Source of the DNA: Aquabacterium lacunae
GTDB taxonomy: Bacteria; Pseudomonadota; Gammaproteobacteria; Burkholderiales; Burkholderiaceae_C
Length of the DNA stretch: 64,000 nt
Reading direction: 5' to 3'
Assembly: GCF_004310865.1 (NCBI RefSeq)
Contig: NZ_SIXI01000001.1
Location: 372,001 to 436,000 of the forward strand
Made by a program: the position numbers and the translations under genes. Below are positions 37,791 to 46,885 of this stretch, piece by piece. The stretch's first letter is position 1; every line of letters starts with the position of its first letter. Below the pieces are notes generated by a model. It made no database searches. It worked only from the letters and a program-made list of their open reading frames with translations, and was not told where the DNA came from.

Positions 37791-39713
37791 TCAGGACGAC
37801 TTGCGCACGCGCAGGTACCACTCGCACAGCAGGCGCACCTGCTTGGCCGTGTAGCCCTTGTCGACCATGCGGTTGACGAAGTCTTCGTGCTTCTTGGCTT
37901 CGTCGGCACTGGCCTTGGCGTTGAAGCTGATGACCGGCAACAGCTCTTCGGTGTTGCTGAACATCTTCTTCTCGATCACGGTGCGCAGCTTTTCATAGCT
38001 GGTCCACAGCGGGTTCTTGCCGCCGTTGTTGGCACGGGCCCGCAGCACGAAGTTGACGATCTCGTTGCGGAAATCCTTCGGGTTGGCAATGCCCGCCGGC
38101 TTCTCGATCTTTTCCAGTTCTGCGTTCAGCGAGCCCCGGTCGAAGATCTCGCCCGTGTCGGTGTCGCGGTACTCCTGGTCCTGGATCCAGTAGTCGGCGT
38201 AGGTCACATAGCGGTCGAAGATGTTCTGGCCGTACTCCGAATAGCTCTCCAGGTAGGCCGTCTGGATCTCCTTGCCGATGAACTCGGCATAACGGGGCGC
38301 CAGCATCTCCTTGATGTAAGCGATGTACTTCTGCTCGACCTCGGCCGGGAACTGCTCGCGCTCGATCTGCTGCTCCAGCACGTACATCAGGTGCACCGGG
38401 TTGGCGGCCACTTCCTGGCTGTCGAAGTTGAACACCTTGGAGATGATCTTGAAGGCAAAGCGCGTGGAGATGCCGCTCATGCCTTCATCGACACCGGCGT
38501 AATCGCGGTACTCCTGGATGGACTTGGCCTTGGGGTCGGTGTCTTTCAGGTTCTCGCCGTCGTACACCTGCATCTTGCTGTAGATGCTGCTGTTTTCGGG
38601 CTCCTTCAGGCGCGTGAGCACCGCAAACTGCGACATCATCTTGAGCGTGCCCGGGGCGCAAGGCGCCTGGCTCAGTGACGAGCCCCGCACCAGCTTCTCG
38701 TAGATCTTGACCTCTTCGCTCACGCGCAGGCAGTACGGCACCTTGACGATGTAGATGCGGTCCAGGAAGGCTTCGTTGTTCTTGTTGTTGCGGAAGGCCT
38801 TCCACTCGCTCTCGTTGCTGTGGGCCAGCACCACGCCGTCGAACGGGATGGCGCCAAAACCTTCCGTGCCCTTGAAGTTGCCTTCTTGCGTGGCCGTCAG
38901 CAGAGGGTGCAGCACCTTGATGGGCGCCTTGAACATTTCCACGAATTCCAGCAGGCCCTGGTTGGCCAGGCACAGGCCACCCGAGTAGCTGTAAGCGTCG
39001 GGGTCATCTTGTGCGTAGGTTTCGAGCTTGCGGATGTCGACCTTGCCCACCAGCGAGCTGATGTCCTGGTTGTTTTCATCGCCCGGCTCGGTTTTGGCAA
39101 TGCCGACCTGCTTGAGCACGCTGGGGTAGCGCTTGACCACGCGGAACTGGCGGATGTCGCCACCGAACTCTTCCAGGCGCTTGACGGCCCAGGGGCTCAG
39201 GATGCGCTGCAGGTAGCGGCGCGGGATGCCGTATTCCTTTTCGAGGATGGGGCCGTCTTCACCCGGGTCGAACAGGCCCAGCGGCGACTCGTTCACGGGC
39301 GAGCCCTTGATGGCGTAGAACGGCACCTTCTCGGCCAGCACTTTCAGGCGCTCGGCGATCGAGCTCTTGCCGCCACCCACCGGGCCCAGCAGGTAGAGGA
39401 TCTGCTTCTTTTCTTCCAGGCCCTGAGCGGCGTGGCGGAAGTAGCTCACCACCTGTTCGATGGCGTCTTCCATGCCATAGAACTCCTGGAAGGCCGGGTA
39501 GATCTTGATGACCTTGTTGGTGAAGATGCGCGACAGCCGCGGGTCATTGCGGGTGTCGATCATCTGCGGCTCACCGATGGCCTGCAGCATGCGTTCTGCA
39601 GCGGTGGCATAGGCCGTCTTGTCGTTCTTGCAGATCTCGAGGTATTCCTCGAGGCTCATTTCTTCTTCGCGTGTGCGCTCGTAGCGGGCGGCGAAGTTGC
39701 TGATCACGTTCAT
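37791..39713 (-). CDS. prkA: PrkA-family serine protein kinase / AAA+ protein
   Basis: A 640-residue protein with an N-terminal AAA+ domain and a C-terminal kinase-like domain. Walker A is GPVGGGKS at residues 110-117. The region RYLQRILSPWAVKRLEEFGGDIRQFRVVKRYPS and the later HSNESEWKAFRNNKNNEAFLDRIYIVKVPYCLR are family signatures. It heads prkA-yeaH-spoVR (129-bp gap to yeaH). The trio is associated with stationary phase and nitrogen or carbon starvation in other bacteria. Confidence 0.95.
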   Translation of the reverse strand: MNVISNFAARYERTREEEMSLEEYLEICKNDKTAYATAAERMLQAIGEPQMIDTRNDPRLSRIFTNKVIKIYPAFQEFYGMEDAIEQVVSYFRHAAQGLEEKKQILYLLGPVGGGKSSIAERLKVLAEKVPFYAIKGSPVNESPLGLFDPGEDGPILEKEYGIPRRYLQRILSPWAVKRLEEFGGDIRQFRVVKRYPSVLKQVGIAKTEPGDENNQDISSLVGKVDIRKLETYAQDDPDAYSYSGGLCLANQGLLEFVEMFKAPIKVLHPLLTATQEGNFKGTEGFGAIPFDGVVLAHSNESEWKAFRNNKNNEAFLDRIYIVKVPYCLRVSEEVKIYEKLVRGSSLSQAPCAPGTLKMMSQFAVLTRLKEPENSSIYSKMQVYDGENLKDTDPKAKSIQEYRDYAGVDEGMSGISTRFAFKIISKVFNFDSQEVAANPVHLMYVLEQQIEREQFPAEVEQKYIAYIKEMLAPRYAEFIGKEIQTAYLESYSEYGQNIFDRYVTYADYWIQDQEYRDTDTGEIFDRGSLNAELEKIEKPAGIANPKDFRNEIVNFVLRARANNGGKNPLWTSYEKLRTVIEKKMFSNTEELLPVISFNAKASADEAKKHEDFVNRMVDKGYTAKQVRLLCEWYLRVRKSS

Positions 39714-40033
39714 GCGGGCCTCCGGACATCGAACTCAAAGGTTGATGCACGTCGGTTGGCCGCCGCCAGATCACGCTGGTGGGGATGCCAACCTGTGCAT
39801 CGCCATGTCACCAAAGATCGATCAATTCAGCTGCGAGGCAAGGGCCGATGAGGCCTGGTTTCCGAGCCTGTTTCAATGCCTCGGACGGCTGAGTTGTTGT
39901 GACTATCTTGCACCTTTTTTGGCCCTCGCGTGCGGTGGCGGCACAACATTCCCCACAAACGTGAAAGCTGCCCTTTACACGCCCCCTTGAACAGGCGTCA
40001 GACAGCCCGAGGCCTTGGGGTTGCCACCAGGGC
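39714..40033. other. 320-bp intergenic region upstream of prkA
   Basis: No coding sequence or RNA gene is evident. It must contain the prkA promoter on the minus strand. No convincing sigma-70 or sigma-54 pair was found. A GGCC-A6-GGTGCA segment on the minus strand (near 39909-39925) resembles -24/-12 elements but has the wrong spacing. Confidence 0.5.
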
Positions 40034-42595
40034 TCAGGTGTTGCTGGTGGCGCGCACTTCTTCCATGCCGGTGATGCCCATCAGCACCTTCTCGATGCCG
40101 TCCTGGCGCAGGGTCTGCATGCCGTCGAACAAGGCCTGGCGTTGCAGCTCCTCAGCCCGGGCACCGGTCTGGATCAGGCGTCGCAGCTCGCGGGACACCA
40201 CCATCAGTTCGTGGATGCCCGCACGGCCCTTGTAGCCCGTGTGGTTGCAGTGCGGGCAGCCCGGGCTGTGGTACTTCATGAGCCGCCCTTCCCGCCCGAA
40301 CTGAGCCTGCCAGCGCGCCATCAATGCCTGCGCATCAAAGCGCTCCGGGTCGGGCGGGCACACGTGCAGGAAGTCGGCCAGCAGGGTCTGAGCCTCTTCG
40401 TCGGGCATGGGCTCGCTGACCCGGCACTGGGTGCACAGGCGGCGCACCAGGCGCTGCGCCAGCACCACCAGCAGCGAGTCGGCGAAGTTGAACGGGTCCA
40501 TGCCCATGTCGAGCAGGCGGGTGACGGTTTCGGGGGCGCTGTTGGTGTGCAGCGTGGACAGCACCAGGTGGCCTGTCAGCGAGGCTTCCACGCCCATGGA
40601 GGCGGTTTCGGCGTCGCGCATTTCGCCCACCATGATCACGTCGGGGTCGGCACGCAGGAAGGCGCGCAGCGCCTTGGCAAAGGTCCAGTCAATCTTGGGG
40701 TTGACCTGCACCTGACGCAGGCCGGGCTGCGTGATTTCCACCGGGTCTTCGGCTGTCCAGATCTTGCGCTCAGGCACGTTGATGAAGCTCAGCGCCGAAT
40801 GCAGCGTGGTGGTCTTGCCCGAGCCTGTGGGGCCCACGCACAGCACCAGGCCATACGGGCGCTCCATGGCCGCCTTCAGCCGCTCCAGGTTCCAGGGGCT
40901 CAGGCCGATCTTGTCGAGCGGCAAGGGCTTGGCCGACGCCAGAATCCGCATGACCACGTCTTCCAGGCCATTGTTGGTCGGGATGGTGGCCACACGCAGC
41001 TCGATCTTGTGCTGCGGCACGAACCTGGCGAAGTTGATCTTGCCGTCCTGCGGCTTGCGGCGCTCGGAGATGTCCAGGTCGCACATGATCTTGACCCGGG
41101 CGATCACCGCGGTGCGGTAGTTGTGGGGGAGCTCCAGGTAAGGCACCAGGGCGCCGTCTTTGCGGAAGCGGATCTTGACCTTTTCCTTGCCGGGGTAGCT
41201 CTCGATGTGGATGTCGGAAACACCCTGCTGGTGGGCCTCGATGATCATGGTGTTGATCAGGCGCACCAGGGAGTTGTCGCTTTGCTCGATGGCACGCTCT
41301 TCTTCGACACCCGACTCGCGCCCTTCAAGCTCCAGGCTGGCGATCAGGGCGCTGGAATCTTCGCCTTCGAGGTCCAGCTGCACCGCAGGCAAGGCGGGCT
41401 TGCCTCCGCTGTCCAGTGACAGGTCGGCGCCGATGCGGGCGTAGGCCTCGTACAAGGCTGCGTCCATCTGCTGCCGGTGCTCGGCTAGCACAGGCACGAT
41501 CTTGCACTGCGTGATGAACGCCAGCTCGTCAATGTGCTTGCGCTGGCTGGGGTCTTCCAGGGCCACGATCAGCGAGCCTTCGCGCAACAGCAGCGGCATG
41601 GCCTCCAGCCTCGCAGCCACGGCATACGGCAGCTTGCGCAGGGCCTCGGCCTCGACCGGGAACTTGCCCACGTCGACCACGGGGTAGCCCATCTTGCGAG
41701 CCAGGGCCATCTTCAGGTCCTGGCGCGAGACGAATTCGAGCTGGATCAGCACCTCGCCCAGGGGCACGCCACGGTCGCGCTGCTGCTGGGCCAGGGCATC
41801 GTCCAGCTGGGCCTGCGTGACCAGGCCCAGGGCCAGCAAGGCCTCGCCGATGCGCACCATGGGCATGCGCTTTTGCTGGGAAATGGCCACCAGCAACTGC
41901 TCGGGGTTGACGACCTGCGACGACAGCAGGATGTCACCGAGCTTTTGCGTGCGCATGTGCTGCTGCACCTCCACCGCGCGGGCCACCTGCTCGGGCGTGA
42001 CCACCTGGCTGGCCACCAGCACCTCGCCGATGCGCCCGCCCAGGTCGGCGTGGGTGTAGGCGTCACGGGGCACGAACAGGCGCTGCACGGCACCGTCGGT
42101 GCCCTCGGGCGGGAACAGGAACAGGCCGAAGCCCAGCTCCACATGCCCGACCGTGAGGCCCTCCAGCACCTGGCCGTCGCTCAGGTTCAGGGTGTAAGGG
42201 GTGCTGCTGCGGTGGCCCAGCAGCTGGCCCAGTTCGGCATTGCCACCATCGGTCAGGCGCAAGGGTTTCAGGGGCCGGGTCAGCAGCATGCTGCGGAAAT
42301 GCCGAAACCGCAGCGGCACCGTGGTGCGTGAAGGAGGAAGCTGCACGTGGGCCAGCTGCTCTCGCGGCTCGAACAGGGCCAGGCGGCCACTCATCTGCTT
42401 GCCATTGAGGCCCTCGATTTCGCAGGGTTCGTGTTCGATCTGCTCGCTGGGCGGCGCGTATGTGGCAAATGGCGGCGTGGGCCACAGGAAGGCGCCGTCA
42501 TCGGCGGTGTACACCTGCACATCGGCCGGCAAGGCAGCCGACGCCGACAGGGTGTCGGTGTCGTCCAGGGGAGGCAGGGGTGGCAGGTCAGGCAT
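40034..42595 (-). CDS. GspE/PilB-type secretion ATPase with multiple MshEN-like repeats
   Basis: An 853-residue AAA-type ATPase. The ATG at 42595 is preferred because GGAG lies 8 bases upstream. An N-terminal region of about 180 residues is not recognised. It is followed by about four helical repeats of the type LGEVL-x-x-x-V-T-x-x-Q-L (about 187-300), like the MshEN domain that binds c-di-GMP. A GspE N-domain comes next, then the ATPase core. Walker A is GPTGSGKTT (588-596), with ADPDVIMVGEMRDAET, STLHTNSAPETVTRLLDMG and a four-cysteine zinc site (CTQC and CPHC). No other type II secretion or type IV pilus gene is nearby, so its machine is encoded elsewhere. It lies 142 bp downstream of tolA. 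Confidence 0.85.
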   Translation of the reverse strand: MPDLPPLPPLDDTDTLSASAALPADVQVYTADDGAFLWPTPPFATYAPPSEQIEHEPCEIEGLNGKQMSGRLALFEPREQLAHVQLPPSRTTVPLRFRHFRSMLLTRPLKPLRLTDGGNAELGQLLGHRSSTPYTLNLSDGQVLEGLTVGHVELGFGLFLFPPEGTDGAVQRLFVPRDAYTHADLGGRIGEVLVASQVVTPEQVARAVEVQQHMRTQKLGDILLSSQVVNPEQLLVAISQQKRMPMVRIGEALLALGLVTQAQLDDALAQQQRDRGVPLGEVLIQLEFVSRQDLKMALARKMGYPVVDVGKFPVEAEALRKLPYAVAARLEAMPLLLREGSLIVALEDPSQRKHIDELAFITQCKIVPVLAEHRQQMDAALYEAYARIGADLSLDSGGKPALPAVQLDLEGEDSSALIASLELEGRESGVEEERAIEQSDNSLVRLINTMIIEAHQQGVSDIHIESYPGKEKVKIRFRKDGALVPYLELPHNYRTAVIARVKIMCDLDISERRKPQDGKINFARFVPQHKIELRVATIPTNNGLEDVVMRILASAKPLPLDKIGLSPWNLERLKAAMERPYGLVLCVGPTGSGKTTTLHSALSFINVPERKIWTAEDPVEITQPGLRQVQVNPKIDWTFAKALRAFLRADPDVIMVGEMRDAETASMGVEASLTGHLVLSTLHTNSAPETVTRLLDMGMDPFNFADSLLVVLAQRLVRRLCTQCRVSEPMPDEEAQTLLADFLHVCPPDPERFDAQALMARWQAQFGREGRLMKYHSPGCPHCNHTGYKGRAGIHELMVVSRELRRLIQTGARAEELQRQALFDGMQTLRQDGIEKVLMGITGMEEVRATSNT

Positions 42596-42737
42596 GGGGC
42601 TCTCCGCACGGCACGAGCACCCCTGCCCTTCGGGCATGGCAGACGCACGTCCGCGATGCTTGCCATGCTATGAAAGGCCAGGCCGATCAGGTCGGCACAA
42701 ATGCACGCCCGACCCCGCCCATTTCAAAAGGGTCCGA

Positions 42738-43667
42738 TCAGAAGTCGCGTGGGCGGAAATCGATCTGCATGACCGGCGGCACCTTGCCGCGCTCGTCCAG
42801 TGGCAGCACCTCGGTGCGGTCGACGGCGCGCAGCACCGCGTCGTCCCAGGCGGTGTTCCCGCTGCGGGTGATCAGGCGGCGGCCGATGATGCGGCCGTCC
42901 GGGGCGCACCGCACCTCGACCGTGGCCAGAGGGTTGCCGGCCACCTCGTCGGTGAAGACGATGTTGGGCTTGATGCGCGCCTTGATGCGACCCGCATAAG
43001 CCGCGCTGGGCCCGGCAGAAGGCGTACCCTCGCCACCCAGGTCGGCCATCAGGCTTTTCAGGCGGGCCTGACGCTCGCGTTCGAGCTGGGCACTGCTGGG
43101 GCCTGGTTCTGACTTGGCTTGCGCCTTGACGGCCTCTTTGGCAGCCTCTTTGGCGGGCTCTTTGACGGGCTTCGGGGTTTCCTTGGCGACCGGCTTGGGT
43201 GGCTCCTTCGCCGGCTCTTTCACCGGTTCAGGCTTCTTGCGCGCCTCTTCCAGCTTCTTCTTGAGCTGGGGCGGGTCGGCCTCGAACACTTCCTTGGCCG
43301 GCTTTTTCTTCTCGGGCTCGGGCTTGCGCTCGACCTGGATGTCGGCCGGCTTGGGTGGGGGCGCAGGGGTTGGCGCGGGCGCCGGTGGCGGGGGGGGTGG
43401 CACGGGGGCGGGTGCCGGTTCAGGTGCCGGCGGTGGGGGCACCACGGGCGCGGTCTCCACCCGGGCAGCGGGTTGGGCCGCGACGGGCACCTCGGCCCAC
43501 ACTTCGGCCTCGACCACGTCCTGCGGCTGAGTCTTCCAGCTCATGTGCAGCATCAGGCCCACCGCCAGCAGGCCATGGGCGGCCAGCGCCATCAGCAGGC
43601 CCTGACGCCAGCCTTCCTGCACCCGGGGGCGCAGGATGTCAGGAGGGGAAGCCACCGCGACGCTCAT
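42738..43667 (-). CDS. tolA: Cell envelope integrity protein TolA
   Basis: The inner-membrane protein that spans the periplasm and links TolQR to TolB and Pal. One helix lies near residues 23-40. A long Pro/Ala then Lys/Glu-rich helical stalk follows (about 60-215). The C-terminal domain has YAGRIKARIKPNIVF, NPLATVEVRCAPDGRIIGRRLITRSGNTAWDDAVLRAV and VMQIDFRPRDF. TonB has a similar layout, but the C-terminal domain and position after tolQR favour TolA. At 309 residues it is a typical betaproteobacterial TolA. tolB is not next to it. Confidence 0.88.
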   Translation of the reverse strand: MSVAVASPPDILRPRVQEGWRQGLLMALAAHGLLAVGLMLHMSWKTQPQDVVEAEVWAEVPVAAQPAARVETAPVVPPPPAPEPAPAPVPPPPPPAPAPTPAPPPKPADIQVERKPEPEKKKPAKEVFEADPPQLKKKLEEARKKPEPVKEPAKEPPKPVAKETPKPVKEPAKEAAKEAVKAQAKSEPGPSSAQLERERQARLKSLMADLGGEGTPSAGPSAAYAGRIKARIKPNIVFTDEVAGNPLATVEVRCAPDGRIIGRRLITRSGNTAWDDAVLRAVDRTEVLPLDERGKVPPVMQIDFRPRDF

Positions 43668-43673
43668 GCAGGC

Positions 43674-44114
43674 TCAGCCTCCGGTGGTGCGCACGGACAG
43701 ACCCACACGGGCCACACCAGCCTTCTGCAGCAGGTCCATCACCTTGACGACCACCTCGTAGCGCACGTCCTTCTTGGCCGAGATGATCACCGGGGCGCTC
43801 TGGGCGCCCCCTTCGGTGCGGTCTTGCTCGTCCTTCACGCGGGCTGCGATGTCTTCCATCGGCAGCTGGCCCGAGGGCTTGCGGTCGATCACCAGCTTCA
43901 ACTCGGTGTCTGATTCGACCAGCACCTCGATGACCTTGTCCGGGGCCTTCTGGGCCTTGCCCATGGTCGGCAGGTCGACCACCCCCGTGGGCAGCAAGGG
44001 GGCGCTGACCATGAAGATGATGAGCAGCACCAGCATGACGTCGATGAACGGCACCATGTTGATTTCGGCATTGGTGCGGCGACGTCGCCCGCCGCGGCCC
44101 ATGAGCTGTGCCAT
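43674..44114 (-). CDS. tolR: Tol-Pal proton channel subunit TolR (ExbD/TolR family)
   Basis: A 146-residue protein with a basic N-terminus, one membrane helix (NMVPFIDVMLVLLIIFMVSAPLL) carrying the conserved proton-path Asp in FIDVML, and a periplasmic domain. It works with TolQ to energise TolA. It lies 6 bp before tolA and 12 bp after tolQ. Confidence 0.93.
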   Translation of the reverse strand: MAQLMGRGGRRRRTNAEINMVPFIDVMLVLLIIFMVSAPLLPTGVVDLPTMGKAQKAPDKVIEVLVESDTELKLVIDRKPSGQLPMEDIAARVKDEQDRTEGGAQSAPVIISAKKDVRYEVVVKVMDLLQKAGVARVGLSVRTTGG

Positions 44115-44126
44115 GCGTGCCCCTTC

Positions 44127-44840
44127 TCAGCGCGCCGTGCCCACGCCGCGGCTTGCGTCGGGGGTGGCCATCATGGCGTTGCGGGCCAGGATGTTGGAAA
44201 ACTCTTCCTGGAAGGTTTCCAGCTGGATGGCGATGCGGTCGATGTCGCGGCCGAAGCGGTTGTAGGCCAGCACGGCCGGAATGGCCGCGAACAGGCCGAT
44301 GGCCGTGGCCACCAGGGCCTCGGCGATGCCGGGAGCCACCGTGGCCAGCGTGACCTGCTGCAGGTTCGACAGGCCGGTGAACGCATGCATGATGCCCCAC
44401 ACGGTGCCGAACAGGCCCACATAAGGCGAGACCGAGCCCACCGAGCCCAGGAAATCGAGGCGGGCTTCCAGCAGGTCCATCTCGCGCTGGTAGCTGGCGC
44501 GCATGGCGCGGCGGGCGCCTTCCAGCAGCGTGGGCACATCGGCCACTTTCTTGTCGCGCAGCTTCATGAACTCGCGCATGCCGGCGGCGAACATGCGCTC
44601 TTGCGGCGAGGGCGGGCCGTCGCCTCGGGTGGCGTCGCCGTAGAGCTCCTGCAGGGTGCGACCGGCCCAGAACTCGCGGTCGAATTCCTCGTTGTCGGCC
44701 TTGACCTTGCGCAGGCCCATGGCCTTGCTGAAGATGATGGTCCAGCTGGCCAGTGACACGCCCAACAAGAGCGCCATGACGATCTGGACCACCACGCTGG
44801 CCTGCATCACCAGCTGGATGATGGACAAATCCTGGTTCAT
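44127..44840 (-). CDS. tolQ: Tol-Pal proton channel subunit TolQ (MotA/TolQ/ExbB family)
   Basis: A 237-residue protein with three helices (about 17-37, 135-157, 167-189). It contains LDFLGSVGSVSPYVGLFGTVWGIMHAFTGL and APGIAEALVATAIGLFAAIPAVLAYN, the proton-channel signature. It is the first membrane subunit of the ybgC-tolQ-tolR-tolA run. Confidence 0.94.
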   Translation of the reverse strand: MNQDLSIIQLVMQASVVVQIVMALLLGVSLASWTIIFSKAMGLRKVKADNEEFDREFWAGRTLQELYGDATRGDGPPSPQERMFAAGMREFMKLRDKKVADVPTLLEGARRAMRASYQREMDLLEARLDFLGSVGSVSPYVGLFGTVWGIMHAFTGLSNLQQVTLATVAPGIAEALVATAIGLFAAIPAVLAYNRFGRDIDRIAIQLETFQEEFSNILARNAMMATPDASRGVGTAR

Positions 44841-44867
44841 GGGTTCAAGCCTTTCTTGTTCGAGGGT

Positions 44868-45368
44868 TCATTGTGGCGCATGGCCCGCAGGGTTCTGCGC
44901 GCCGGGCTGCGCCTGAAGCTGCGCCAGCAGGTCGGCCGGCATGCGGGCCGGGCGCAGGCTGCCGTCGGCCGCCCTGTTCACCCAGCCGATGCGGATGTGC
45001 CCCTCGCACAGCAGGGTGTCACCGCGCCAGGCCTGCTGGAACACCGCCATGCTGGCGCGGCCCACTTCACCGAGCTGCACAGTGACGCGCAGGCTGTCGT
45101 CGAGCACGGCCGGTTGCAGGTACTTCACGCGGGTCTCAGAGACGACGAACATGCCGCTGCCGGCCTGCCGCAAGGCTTCCTGGCTGGGGCCCCGGCTACG
45201 CAGCCATTCGGTGCGCGCGCGTTCGAAAAATTTCAGGTAGTTGGCATAGAACACCACGCCGCCGGCGTCGGTGTCTTCCCAGTACACGCGCACAGGCCAG
45301 CTGAAATCGGCCGGTGCCGCCCCTTCGGCGAGGGCGTCGGGGCCGCTGGGCATGCGTGTGTTCTCCAT
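44868..45368 (-). CDS. ybgC: Tol-Pal-associated acyl-CoA thioesterase YbgC
   Basis: A hotdog thioesterase of the 4HBT family, standard first gene of tol-pal operons. The active-site motif is VYWEDTDAGGVVFYANYLKFFERARTEWLR with catalytic Asp. The ATG at 45368 gives 166 residues; ATG at 45353 is also possible. It lies 27 bp before tolQ and is divergent from the BAHD-like gene. Confidence 0.92.
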   Translation of the reverse strand: MENTRMPSGPDALAEGAAPADFSWPVRVYWEDTDAGGVVFYANYLKFFERARTEWLRSRGPSQEALRQAGSGMFVVSETRVKYLQPAVLDDSLRVTVQLGEVGRASMAVFQQAWRGDTLLCEGHIRIGWVNRAADGSLRPARMPADLLAQLQAQPGAQNPAGHAPQ

Positions 45369-45491
45369 GGCCCGAACTCTACCAAAGCAGTGCCTCCAAT
45401 CGCGGGGGTGGGGCATGTTTCGCGGGGCAAATCCGGGGGCCGTGCGACCGGCGGCTGCATTAGATTCCCCCAGTTAGAGAAGGATTCCTGC

Positions 45492-46802
45492 ATGCCCAAG
45501 CCCCAGTCCACCCTAGTGATGAGCAAGATCGTCAAGTGCGGCGCCACCTGCGAGCGCCAGTACCTGACCGGGGTCGACGTGTTCAACACCCACACCGGCA
45601 TCCCCGTGACGCTGGTCTACCCCAAGGGCCTGGACGTGGCCCGACTGGAAGCCGGCCTGGTGCGCGAAGTGGCCCGCCAGCCCGTCATGGCCGGTCGCAT
45701 CAAGACCGATGAACAGGGCATGGCCTACATCGACGGCAACGACGGCGGCCTGGCCCTGCGGGTACACCGCGTCAAGGGCCGCATGCCGAACTTCGGGCCT
45801 GATTGCCACATGGCCAAAGACCTCAAGCACTTCGGTCGGGTCATCTTCCCCTGGAGCGTGGTCAACAAAGACGTCTCGCTGTTTCACATCGACGTGCACC
45901 AGTACGAATGTGGCGGCGCGGTGCTGTGCATCACCGGCATCCATTCGCTGTATGACGGCTCCAGCTTCTGGAAGTTCATGCTGGACTGGGCCAAGGCCAC
46001 CCGCGGCGAGCCCACCGAGCCGCCTGATTTCGACCGCTCGATCATGATCAGGATCGGGCAGGAACACATCAATGACCCGTTCGACACCGGCCTGGTCTAC
46101 AGCGCGGGCTTCTGGCAGCGCCTGAAGCTGTACTGGGGCTTTGCCTGGCAGGCCCTCACGGCCCTGGACAAGGGCGTGTTCCGCATCCCGGCCAGCACCA
46201 TCGACCAGTGGAAGGCCCAGGCCAAGGCCGAGCTGCCACCCGACCACCCCGGCGTGAGCACGGTCGACCTGGTCACCCTGCACGTGATGAAGGAAATGTC
46301 GCCCGTGATGTGGTGCGACAAGGACCGCTTCATCGGCATGGTGATCGACCTGCGCTACAAGCGCCGCCTGCGCCTGCCGCGCGACTACTACGGCAATGCA
46401 CTGGGTCAGGGCGAGGTGCGCTACACCAAGCGCGAGCTGGAGACCGAATCGCTGGCCCAGCTGGCCGCGCGTTGCAAGGTGCCCTCCGAGACGGTGTCGG
46501 ACAAGGTGTTCTTCGGCTTCCTGGGATTCATGGAGCGCATGCGCCAGGAAAAGAAGTGCCACACGCTGATGATGAAGAACGCGGTGGACACCATCGAGGC
46601 CGGCGTTGTGCTGAACAACTGCAGCCACTTCCCCACCTACGACATCGACTTCGGCACCGGCAAGCCCAGCTGGCACGACAACGCCCAGGTGGTCTACCGC
46701 ATGATCATGCTGTGCCCCACCCCGCAGCAAGATGGCGGCATCGACGTGCACCTGACCGCGCGCAAGAACGAGGTGGCCGTGTTCAGGAAACTGTACGGCT
46801 GA
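45492..46802 (+). CDS. BAHD-like acyltransferase (HXXXD / DFGxG type)
   Basis: A 436-residue protein whose layout matches plant and fungal BAHD acyltransferases, which move an acyl group from acyl-CoA to an alcohol or amine. The catalytic HXXXD motif is HSLYD at 151-155, followed by GSS as in the common HxxxDGxS form. The structural motif DFGWGKP of BAHD enzymes appears as DFGTGKP at 386-392. Between them, DLRYKRRLRLPRDYYGNAL (286-304) matches the conserved BAHD segment with Arg, Pro and GN. The total length fits the family (about 430-460). An AAGGA site lies about 7 bases before the ATG at 45492. The substrate is unknown. Condensation-domain proteins share HxxxD but lack the second motif. 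Confidence 0.78.
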   Translation: MPKPQSTLVMSKIVKCGATCERQYLTGVDVFNTHTGIPVTLVYPKGLDVARLEAGLVREVARQPVMAGRIKTDEQGMAYIDGNDGGLALRVHRVKGRMPNFGPDCHMAKDLKHFGRVIFPWSVVNKDVSLFHIDVHQYECGGAVLCITGIHSLYDGSSFWKFMLDWAKATRGEPTEPPDFDRSIMIRIGQEHINDPFDTGLVYSAGFWQRLKLYWGFAWQALTALDKGVFRIPASTIDQWKAQAKAELPPDHPGVSTVDLVTLHVMKEMSPVMWCDKDRFIGMVIDLRYKRRLRLPRDYYGNALGQGEVRYTKRELETESLAQLAARCKVPSETVSDKVFFGFLGFMERMRQEKKCHTLMMKNAVDTIEAGVVLNNCSHFPTYDIDFGTGKPSWHDNAQVVYRMIMLCPTPQQDGGIDVHLTARKNEVAVFRKLYG

Positions 46803-46804
46803 GG

Positions 46805-46829
46805 CCCTTCACGGCCCTTCACGGCCCTT
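46805..46829 (+). repeat. Short tandem repeat after the BAHD-like gene
   Basis: Two copies of CCCTTCACGG and a partial third lie directly after the stop codon. The origin is unknown; it may be replication slippage. Confidence 0.6.
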
Positions 46830-46838
46830 GGGACCATG

Positions 46839-46875
46839 AAAAAAGGGGCGCATGAAGCGCCCCTTGGGTTTTTTT
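46839..46875. terminator. Bidirectional terminator (BAHD-like gene / KAS III gene)
   Basis: AAGGGGCG (46843-46850) pairs with CGCCCCTT (46858-46865). A run of seven T follows after GGG on plus, and A-run 46839-46844 gives a T-run on minus. It serves both convergent genes. Confidence 0.88.
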
Positions 46876-46885
46876 CGGCCAGGTG

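Noticed and set aside
39905..39930. A possible sigma-54 promoter for prkA.
   Set aside because: The GG and GC elements are one base too far apart and the flanks do not match the consensus.
42738..43667. The tolA gene considered as tonB.
   Set aside because: The neighbours tolQ, tolR and ybgC, the long Lys/Glu stalk and the C-terminal YAGRIKARIKPNIVF segment fit TolA better than TonB.
45455..45480. A TTAGAT hexamer upstream of the BAHD-like gene considered as its -10.
   Set aside because: No -35 match at an acceptable distance was found, so the promoter was left unannotated.
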